NCBI GenBank assembly: GCA_964590645.1
Contig: CAZPYJ010000009.1
Location: forward strand, 1 to 64,000
DNA length: 64,000 nt
From: JAGNHN01 sp964590645
GTDB taxonomy: Bacteria; Bacteroidota; Bacteroidia; Bacteroidales; JAGNHN01
Reading direction: 5' to 3'
Below, piece after piece: positions 1 to 7,200 of this stretch. Position numbers and translations under genes: made by a program. Each line of letters begins with the position of its first letter. Position 1 is the stretch's first letter. The notes beneath the pieces were generated by a model, which had not been told where the DNA came from, made no database searches, and saw only the letters and a program-made list of their open reading frames with translations.

Positions 1-499
1 CCCCTGTGTCAATACCTTGCTTAAGTCATAATTCATAAAGCATAAGTAAGAAGTCATAAGGTGGGGAGGAAGCGAGTGACAAAGATTGGGAACGAAGGAT
101 GATGCGGTGAGTTTGAGTTTGAGAATGTGTTTGAGGATGAGTGTGCCTGCCGGCAAGCAGGGAGAAGACCCTTTGCGCCCATATAGCGTATTCTCTGCGA
201 TCCCTGCGGTTAATAAAGTACGAGTACGAGCTCGAGTGCGAATCCCGAAAACCCCGAAGGGGTGGTTCTTTTAAGTAATAAGGCAGAATTCATAAGAATA
301 AGTCATAAGGGGGACGGGAAGAAATCTGCTCGGTGAACCTCTGTGACTCCTCTGGGATATCCGTGTAAGTATTTGATTTTTATTCATTTATTACACTGAC
401 CTTTGCGGAGGATGGGGCAAAAACCACCGCCCTTGTAAAAAAACTGAAGGAGGTACATTGACCAAAGGATCCCCTTCGCGCTCGTGCTCTCACGCTGTC
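1..499. other. Intergenic region built of small dispersed repeats; no convincing gene
   Basis: No convincing gene is present. A 62-codon open frame at 86-274 has no homology I recognise, starts with TTG and is largely composed of repeat sequence. The stretch is a mosaic: two AT-rich blocks containing AAGTCATAAGG (about 30-65 and 275-315), a degenerate six-base repeat at 106-146 (GTGAGT TTGAGT TTGAGA and so on), part of a CCTGCC/GGCAGG palindrome near 146-165, a phrase near 190-215 like the widespread intergenic relic CTCTGCG..CCTGCGGTTAA, and a CCCC-GAA-GGGG hairpin at 251-263. It lies downstream of the minus-strand T9SS gene that ends at 500. Confidence 0.6.
472..499 (-). repeat. Degenerate GA-rich six-base repeat directly after a stop codon
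   Basis: On the minus strand the bases right after the TAA at 500-502 read GACAGC GTGAGA GCACGA GCGCGA, a purine-rich tract with a loose period of six. A clearly related tract follows the stop codon at 2793 (see 2762-2792), starting and ending with similar bases. No hairpin terminator is visible here. Confidence 0.5.
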
Positions 500-2164
500 T
501 TATCTTACCACCAGCTTCCCACTAAACACCTTCCCATCTTCAAACACCAGGTTGACAAGGTATAGGCCGGACGGCAGGTTTTGGGTGTTGATTTCCTGTA
601 CCTGTGTGCCGGGAGGAAGGGGGGTGGATTGAACCAGTTTTCCATTTATGTTGAAAAGTTTGAGTGTGGAGGCTTGCCCGCCGGAGTTGAGCGAAGCGGA
701 ACGAAGGCGGGAGGAGTGTGGGAGGGAATGCGCATCCAGCTCCAGCCAGCTGATGCCGCTGCTGGGGTTGGGATAGAGTTTGAGCTCCGAGACCATTGGC
801 TCCGGTTTGAAAATACCCGTGGGGTAAGCGCCTGGGGCATAGCCATTGCTGTCTGTGCGCACCAGCCAGGCCCCGGCATTCACTGTCCAGGGGAAATGAA
901 AGCCCACAGCCAGAAAGCCTCCATCATCCATCACCAGCACATCATTGAACTGGCATTGATCGTGGAAGTCTCCATATTGATAATACCGTACCCAAACACT
1001 GTCTCCGTTGTTGTCCAGTTTGAACAACACTCCTTTGTGCTGGGTCTGGGAAGAGTCCGGGGCAACCACTGTTCCGGTAGCTGCTATGATAAAGCCATCA
1101 TTTAATGGCTGAAGCTTGAGGTTCTGATGCAGAGTCGCACATCTAATTGAGGTGTAAGGAATATAAGAATGGGCGGATAGTATTGATTTGGACTTTACAT
1201 TAAACAGGTAGAAATCAATTCCTCTTAGTCTGATAGCAGGTGTGTCATCGTAAACATAAATCCCTGCAATAGCAACAATGCTGTCATTAACAAACTCCAC
1301 ATCCTGCCCAAACTTGTGAGTGTGTGTGTTGTCCAGAACCGACTGCCATAGCAGATTCCCATACTTGTTCGCTTTTGTGATCCGAAATCCTGGATCATCT
1401 ACCTCAAGAAAAACGAACCCACTGTCCGGGGCTACTTCAACATCAAAAATACTGTGATGATTCGGATACACCTGCCACCACTCCACTTCCCCGGCGGTAT
1501 CTACCTTGAGCAGGCAGGCGCGGTCGCTGATGGTGCCCGGCTGACAGTTGAGGCGGTAGTTGCCTGCGATAATATAGCCCCCGTCCGGGGTTTGCCGGAT
1601 GGCGGTGAAGTAGTTGCCCACAAAGGTATCCGCCGGACAACCCGCCAGGGTGGGCGGCAGGTCATAGGTTTTGGTCCATAGTGTATCCAGGTCGGGGGTG
1701 AGTTTGGTGAGAAAGCCATCGTATGGGTTTTCAGTAACCCGACCAATTGTTGTGGCTACAACTAAATGTCCATTACTATCTTCAATGATAATATTAGTTG
1801 GATATGTAAAGTTCCGATGAACCGGATGTTGGATCGATATTTGACTCAAGGAGTTACCAACACTATCTATCTTTACTACCGTGAAATATTGTCCGATTGC
1901 ATTATTAGCATTTCCAATCACTAAGTATATTCCACGGGTTGTTTGCAGGATGGCCTCTCCCCAATTCAAGGTATTGGGTGGCTGACCGCTATAATAAAAA
2001 GTCTTAGAATAAGGCTGAACTGATTGTCCGATTGCGGTCCAAAACCATACTAATGCTGTACAGCTTATAAGAGTATTCCGTATGAAATGGAAAGAAGGCC
2101 TCCGCCCTATGGACGGAGACCTTTCACTTTCAGATTGCTTAGCGAATGATCGTAAGTTTCTCAT
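500..2164 (-). CDS. Secreted protein with T9SS type A C-terminal sorting domain
   Basis: This is a predicted secreted or surface-attached protein of unknown function, about 554 residues. The body carries repeated segments of the type GFLTKLTPDLDTLWTKTY and GVLFKLDNNGDSVWVRYY, which resemble the propeller-like repeats of Bacteroidota cargo proteins. The last 90 residues form a T9SS sorting domain (LKLYPNPSSG at its start, GLYLVNL and GKLVVR near the end), known to direct export through the type IX system and cleavage at the surface. A hydrophobic segment (NTLISCTALVWFWTAIGQS) looks like the core of a signal peptide, but no ATG, GTG or TTG lies just before it. The nearest ATG, at 2164, overlaps the upstream gene and gives an unusually long N-region. 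The sorting domain contains an in-frame repeat insertion (677-711). Confidence 0.75.
   Translation of the reverse strand: MRNLRSFAKQSESERSPSIGRRPSFHFIRNTLISCTALVWFWTAIGQSVQPYSKTFYYSGQPPNTLNWGEAILQTTRGIYLVIGNANNAIGQYFTVVKIDSVGNSLSQISIQHPVHRNFTYPTNIIIEDSNGHLVVATTIGRVTENPYDGFLTKLTPDLDTLWTKTYDLPPTLAGCPADTFVGNYFTAIRQTPDGGYIIAGNYRLNCQPGTISDRACLLKVDTAGEVEWWQVYPNHHSIFDVEVAPDSGFVFLEVDDPGFRITKANKYGNLLWQSVLDNTHTHKFGQDVEFVNDSIVAIAGIYVYDDTPAIRLRGIDFYLFNVKSKSILSAHSYIPYTSIRCATLHQNLKLQPLNDGFIIAATGTVVAPDSSQTQHKGVLFKLDNNGDSVWVRYYQYGDFHDQCQFNDVLVMDDGGFLAVGFHFPWTVNAGAWLVRTDSNGYAPGAYPTGIFKPEPMVSELKLYPNPSSGISWLELDAHSLPHSSRLRSASLNSGGQASTLKLFNINGKLVQSTPLPPGTQVQEINTQNLPSGLYLVNLVFEDGKVFSGKLVVR
677..711. repeat. Small palindromic repeat inserted in frame in a sorting-domain gene
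   Basis: CCCGCC and GGCGGG bracket a 23-base centre containing TTGAGCGAAGCGGAACGAA. The element looks like a dispersed extragenic palindrome, yet here it sits inside the sorting domain. Translated on the minus strand it gives about 12 residues rich in Ser, Arg, Leu and Gly that interrupt the usual core between LELDAHSLP and TLKLFNINGK. The frame is kept. Confidence 0.55.
2096..2122 (-). terminator. Strong hairpin after the T9SS cargo fragment
   Basis: On the minus strand AGGTCTCCGTCC pairs with GGGCGGAGGCCT across an ATA loop (12 pairs, two of them G-T), followed by TCTTTCC. It lies 17 bases after the stop of the fragment gene at 2139 and fits an intrinsic terminator, although the T-run is poor. 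It also lies inside the longest reading frame of the next gene, which makes the start of that gene uncertain. Confidence 0.6.
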
Positions 2165-2609
2165 TGGCCAAATGTTTGCCATCACCCACAAGGATGAAGT
2201 GGTAATTGCCTGCAGGGTATCCCCCTAAGGGGATCATCAGCTCTTCATTGTCCACCAAAAGAGCTCTTTCATACAAGAGCTGTCCCAAGGCGTTGTATAG
2301 TTGCAGCATATAGCCGGATTGAACATACTGATCCAATTCGCAGGATACAGTGATGTAGTCGTATGCCGGGTTGGGATAGAGTTTGAGTGCTGCGTTTTTC
2401 GCATCAGCAATGCTGGCGCTTGCACGCTCGGGAACAGAGTTGGTGTCTGGTTCAAGGATGATCTCGTTATATACAAATTCAGGATCGTTCTGCTTCAGCA
2501 TAGCTACCGCAGCAGCGGTGATCTGCGGGCGGTTGGCTTCCACCAGGTCCATCAGCTCATCCATCTCCCCTTCATCCAAAAAGCCCACAGGCAGTTCGCT
2601 TTGCATCAT
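2139..2609 (-). CDS. C-terminal fragment of a T9SS cargo protein (possible pseudogene)
   Basis: The 156 residues from the ATG at 2609 contain a short helical stretch (DEGEMDELMDLVEANRPQ) followed by a complete T9SS sorting domain (ALKLYPNPAYDYITVS to EKLTIIR). There is no signal peptide, so the protein as read cannot enter the Sec/T9SS route. The helical stretch plus sorting domain matches in arrangement the last 150 residues of the giant cargo protein encoded at 4299-9413 (EQEIDALLDLAYAYDRS, then a sorting domain). I infer it is the surviving 3' end of a similar large gene. The frame stays open upstream to 2786, but that part is translated repeat DNA (SPFEGGFRGM and an RVRARKR stretch), so I do not count it as original coding sequence. 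Confidence 0.55.
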   Translation of the reverse strand: MMQSELPVGFLDEGEMDELMDLVEANRPQITAAAVAMLKQNDPEFVYNEIILEPDTNSVPERASASIADAKNAALKLYPNPAYDYITVSCELDQYVQSGYMLQLYNALGQLLYERALLVDNEELMIPLGGYPAGNYHFILVGDGKHLANEKLTIIR

Positions 2610-2625
2610 ACTATGCTTTTTTTGG

Positions 2626-2692
2626 ACCCCCTCAATCCCCCTGAAAGGGGGACTTGCTGACATCCCCCTAAATCCCCCTTCAAAGGGGGACT
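2626..2692. repeat. Dispersed repeat of the 'CCCCCTTCAAAGGGGG' type
   Basis: The plus strand holds two imperfect hairpin units, CCCCCTGAAAGGGGG and CCCCCTTCAAAGGGGG, separated by about 20 bases that include ATCCCCCTAAAT. Translated on the minus strand it gives SPFEGGFRGM and SPPFRGIEG, peptides I know as spurious translations of a repeat found in many unrelated bacterial genomes. It lies just upstream of the likely start (2609) of the cargo fragment and may mark where the 5' part of that gene was lost. Confidence 0.65.
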
Positions 2693-2761
2693 TTGGCCGG
2701 ATCTCAATGCTCATTGTCATTGAATATTGATTCTGCTTCATTGTGATTATGGATTTCCTTT

Positions 2762-2792
2762 TTCTCGCTCTCACTCTCACACTCACTCTGTT
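2762..2792 (-). repeat. Degenerate GA-rich six-base repeat directly after a stop codon
   Basis: On the minus strand the bases following the TAG at 2793-2795 read GAACAG AGTGAG TGTGAG AGTGAG AGCGAG AA. The period is six with GAG in most units. It resembles the tract after the stop at 500 and is in the same position relative to a T9SS gene. No hairpin terminator is seen here. Confidence 0.6.
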
Positions 2793-4238
2793 CTAATCCA
2801 CCACCAGCTTCTCACAGTATTCCTTTCCATCTTTGCTGCTGAGTTGAAGCAAATACAGCCCGGGGGCCAGGGTTGGCAGGCTGATCCGGTGATGCTTTTG
2901 CGCAGGATAGAGCACCCCGCTGTATAACAGCCGCCCGCTCATATCCAACAAACGATACGTGCCGGAAAGCGCTTGCTCCACCCTGATATTTACCTCCCCT
3001 GAAACCGGGTTGGGAAAACAATGCATACTGCCACTCTTCTCCACTTCATTCAAACCTGCGGTGAGGCCGTGTAGTCTTACCAGACCAAATGAAGGAAACC
3101 CACTAAAAGTTGAAAAACCTCCATTTGCAAGAATTTTACTGCCATATCTTTTAAGATGAAAGATCCAGGGGTGACTATACCAGGGATTTAGTGTGTCAGG
3201 GCCTGGCAGGTTTGCACTCAAGAGGGTATCCAGATTCCCAAGGGTATCAAACACTGCAAGACTATTGTACTTGCGACCATTGATATACCTATATCCCCCT
3301 CCAACAATGATTCGATTGTCCTCTATAAGGAAAGAGGCAGGGATGCCTCCAGGGATGCCATCGAAATGATTCAAAAAGTTGAAGCTGGAATCTATGCTTC
3401 CATTTTTTTCTAAGCGCACAAGTTTAAGGGGATATGGACTTCCAGGCAATAGCATTGATCCACAGCACAGAATTTTGCCGCTTTCCGGCACTGTATCAAT
3501 ATACTTTATATTATTTTGTGAACTATAGCAATTGAAACTTGAATCCAACCGACCATCAGGATGGATTCGCCAAATGCTTTGCCGGGTATTATGCATATCA
3601 AATTTAACCCCACCAATGAGATATTTTCCATCCGATAGGGGGAAGATGTAGGATTGAGTCTTATCCACAAAAGAATAGTAAAATGTAGTATCAAGGCTTC
3701 CATCCTGATTCAGTTGAATTAACCCATACCCTCCGGAAGCATTTATATTAAACAATCCGCTTACCAGCACCTTCCCATCTGCCCTGATATGTATATCACT
3801 GACTTGCACTGATCCGAGCCAAAAACTGTCCATCGGAAAGCGAAAGCTGGTGTCGATGGTGCCATCAGGGTAAATTCGGTTTACGCCGGGATGACTGTAA
3901 TGGCCAAGATAATACATTCCATTATGATGTGCGATCTTAGTTGCCCAGGTTCCACTATAAGGGTGTTGATACTGGAATTGTGTATCCAACTTACCCAGCC
4001 CATCCAGCTTAACACACACCCGTGGATAATCATCTTGATAATACTTATGCTCGAAAGATCCAACCATTATGATGGATCCGTCTTCCTCAATCCAGTAATC
4101 GCCCAAGTTCCCTAAATATGGCTGACCGTTCATATCTACCCGGAATGTTGTATCCAGTTGCAGAGGAGATTGTGCAAATGAGGTAAGGCTGGAGATTAGG
4201 AAGATGGTGGAGAAGTACAAAGCTTTTAAAACCTTCAT
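2793..4238 (-). CDS. Secreted delta-60 repeat protein with T9SS sorting domain
   Basis: This is a predicted surface or secreted protein of 481 residues. The ATG at 4238 gives a clean signal peptide (MKVLKALYFSTIFLISSLTS, cut near SFAQ). The body consists of delta-60 type repeats, units of about 50 residues with a pattern such as IRADGKVLVSG...LNQDGSLDTTF; I count at least six (GTIDTSF, GSLDTTF, GRLDSSF, GSIDSSF, GNLDTLL). These repeats are known from large secreted proteins and probably fold as a beta propeller. The final 80 residues form a T9SS sorting domain (MHCFPNPVSGEVNI ... GLYLLQLSSKDGKEYCEKLVVD). It follows the giant cargo gene on the same strand after a hairpin terminator, so it is probably transcribed separately. 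The ligand is unknown. Confidence 0.82.
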   Translation of the reverse strand: MKVLKALYFSTIFLISSLTSFAQSPLQLDTTFRVDMNGQPYLGNLGDYWIEEDGSIIMVGSFEHKYYQDDYPRVCVKLDGLGKLDTQFQYQHPYSGTWATKIAHHNGMYYLGHYSHPGVNRIYPDGTIDTSFRFPMDSFWLGSVQVSDIHIRADGKVLVSGLFNINASGGYGLIQLNQDGSLDTTFYYSFVDKTQSYIFPLSDGKYLIGGVKFDMHNTRQSIWRIHPDGRLDSSFNCYSSQNNIKYIDTVPESGKILCCGSMLLPGSPYPLKLVRLEKNGSIDSSFNFLNHFDGIPGGIPASFLIEDNRIIVGGGYRYINGRKYNSLAVFDTLGNLDTLLSANLPGPDTLNPWYSHPWIFHLKRYGSKILANGGFSTFSGFPSFGLVRLHGLTAGLNEVEKSGSMHCFPNPVSGEVNIRVEQALSGTYRLLDMSGRLLYSGVLYPAQKHHRISLPTLAPGLYLLQLSSKDGKEYCEKLVVD

Positions 4239-4251
4239 AATAGCTGTTTGT

Positions 4252-4287
4252 AAAAAGGGAAAGCCCTTGCCCTGCAAGAGCTTTCCC
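4252..4287 (-). terminator. Intrinsic terminator of the giant T9SS cargo gene
   Basis: GGGAAAGC pairs with GCTTTCCC, then after a two-base mismatch TTGC pairs with GCAA across a three-base loop. On the minus strand the stem is followed by a run of five T (4252-4256). It lies 12 bases after the stop codon at 4299. Confidence 0.8.
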
Positions 4288-4298
4288 TGGGTTTGTAT

Positions 4299-7200
4299 TT
4301 AACGTCGAATGATAAATTTCCCGGATCCAATGGTGCTTCGCGGATCGCGGACTTGATACAGATACATTCCTTCTTTCCACTTACGGGTATCTACCAGGTG
4401 ATGTCCTGGCACAAGGGATGGATATGCACGATACACCACCCTCCCGCTTACATCGGTAATGGTCAGGGTCAAAGGCTGTACTCCCGTATTGCTTTCTATG
4501 CTGACGCTGAGATAGGTATTTGCAGGATTCGGGAAAACCTGTACCAGATGAAAGTGGTTTTCAGGTTCATTGCCAGAGGTTCGAATGAGGGATTTGGGCT
4601 GGGTTCCGCTTCCATTCACCGGCAGTTCGATACAGAGCTTATATCTGAAGCAAAGCAGGTTGCGAATCTGAGCTCCGCTGCGATCATAAGCATAGGCCAG
4701 ATCGAGTAAGGCATCTATTTCCTGCTCATTCAATTGCATCAGGCTGCGGCCATTCTGGGCAAGGCTTTTCTGAAAACCAAACCAGGTATTGTAATGCGCA
4801 AAGGCCTCTGTCTCTGCCTCATTCATAGGATACTGTTCTGGCAACAGCTCAAGACAGCTTTCTGCCTCAACAAAGTTGGAATCGGCTACCAGGGCTTCTA
4901 TCCGGGCATAGGCTGAGGAGAGCGTCTGCCTGCGGTGTAAGTAGTGCGCCAGGCTGTCGGTGGAGGTGCGCAGGCTGTCCTGCTTCATATCGGCCAAAAG
5001 AATGTTGGACCAGAACATCATCTGGGCACCATAGCCTCCCAGGGTGGCTTCCAGGGTGGTTCGCGCCGTTTCCTGCTCGCGGCATACACGGATCAGGTCA
5101 ATCATATAGGCAGGAAGGGGATTGGGGATCTCATTCCCGAGAAACTCCATCAGTGCTTCGCTGCGCATTGTCTCCGGATTGGCCAGGCAAACTTCCAGCA
5201 GCATTGCCTGAGGCAAGATGCCTTTCTCGGCCGCTTCTCTGATTACTTCCTCCGATAGATAGGGTGAATGGGAAAGCAATTCATTTCTCAGATCCCAGGC
5301 GTCCTCGGGCCAGCTTAGCTGGATCTCCGTGAGCAGGGCATTGGTATTGCCTCCGTCAATGAGTTGATGATAGTTATACAGCAGGTTAAGGTAAGCTGTT
5401 TCTTTCTGGGCCAGGCTATCCTTTACCTCCTGTTTCTGGCTTTCACTGAGGGCTTCCCCTCCGTATCCTCCTGTAAGATTGGAGGGACAGGCATTCCAGG
5501 CGGCAGATTGCATCGGGATTACCATTGCCGGGGTATAGCTTACCGGCGCTTCCGAAGCATTATTATAGTAATAGGTGAGTACGTTCTGGGTTCTGTTCGT
5601 CAGGCTATGCTCCGGGGCACTGGATACAAGGGTAAAATCATTGGCTGCCGAGGCAGAAAGATAACCCTGGTAATCGCGGATGCCGTGGTATTGCTCATAA
5701 GGGTCAAATTCAACAAAGTCTGAAAAAATATCCACCCCAAATGCATTCCAGTTTTCGCTGCACAGGAATTGCAAGCCTTCAAAAGGGGTGACAGTGTTCC
5801 GGTTAATCCCGATGCCATACTGTCCATAGTCCAGGTTTTCAAAAGTATTGCGATATACCTGGTTATTGTCGCTTCCGCTTTCGAACACAAACACGCCGAA
5901 GGTTTTCTGGCTGGGATGGATCTCACCGTTGAAGGAATTTTCTTCCACCCGGTAGGATGTTGAATTATCTATCCTGATACCATAAGACCTATCATCTATA
6001 TCACTCAATCCCCCTACCACAAATTCATTGCTCAGGGCCACCAGATGATCTACCGCGCTTACATAGATACCGGTTACATTGTCCTCGAATTGAGCTTCGC
6101 TTACTTTGATATTTCTATTGCTGTGGGTTCCCCCGGCAGCGATGGCCATATTTAAGCCGAAAAAAGAAGAGGGAGTAAGGTCAATGGCAGGGCAGGGATC
6201 TATCGGCGGGGAAGCGGTGCATAGGCTGCCCACTTCAAAGGAAGCATCCAGGGTGTAAATGCCTTTACCCAATTCCTGTTTTAAGCTAATGCCGGTTCGT
6301 TGATCTGTGAAGTTACATCCCAGGAAGCGAACGCCCCAAACATCGAGCTGAGAAACCTGAGCATCAAAAGAGCTACGATAGAAATCATCATCCACCACAA
6401 AGCTGCAGTTCCGAAAGACTGAGACGTTTGCCGCAGCCGGGTATGGAGGAGTATAGGGGGGCAAATTGGGGTTAAAGTTCTCATAAGGCATAAATTCTAC
6501 GGCCTTCCAGCAGTTCCTGAAGCTTGCATCGCTGGCGATGATGATACCGCCGGTAGAACTCCAGTCCTCGGGTTTCCACACACGTACACCATAATGGGCA
6601 TTTTCAATCACTGCATTGTTCTTTAATTCAAGATATCCCTGAAGGTAACCGCCAACGGTTTGAAACTGGGAATAACCAATGTTGCCCCATACCTCAATGC
6701 CTTCCCACACTGTATCGCAGACATTGGTCAGGGTTGCATTGTCCACAATCAGTTCAGCCCCCGGCTGTATAATAATTTTACGTCCGGTCATTATTTCAAT
6801 AGTACAATCCTCAATGGTGAGTCGGGTATTATAAGGGATTACAATATCGGATTTTATTTTAATATCGGCATTCCAGGTGATATTCACACCGGAGGGCAAA
6901 ATGGTTTGAGGTTCATAGAATTCACTCAAGCTTGTTTTGAAAATGCCTCTTCCTTTGGTAGCGATATACATTTCGTTGGAGCATTCGCGGATATCCATAT
7001 CCGTTACGATCATCGGGGGCAAGCCTTCCTGAAAGGTACTCCAGTTTGAACCGGGATGTGCCAGGTCTTTCCAGAACACACCTACTTCATTCCCGACAAA
7101 AATCCTCTTCTTATGATCAGTCTTGTGAATAGCAAGGCAGTGACAGGGAACCGCACCCAGGTTTTCTGAAAAATCATACCAGCTAAGGCCTCCATCCGTA

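Noticed and set aside
86..274. Open frame of 62 codons at the left edge
   Set aside because: It begins with TTG, is made mostly of repeat sequence (RVRARVRIP from six-base repeats) and has no family resemblance.
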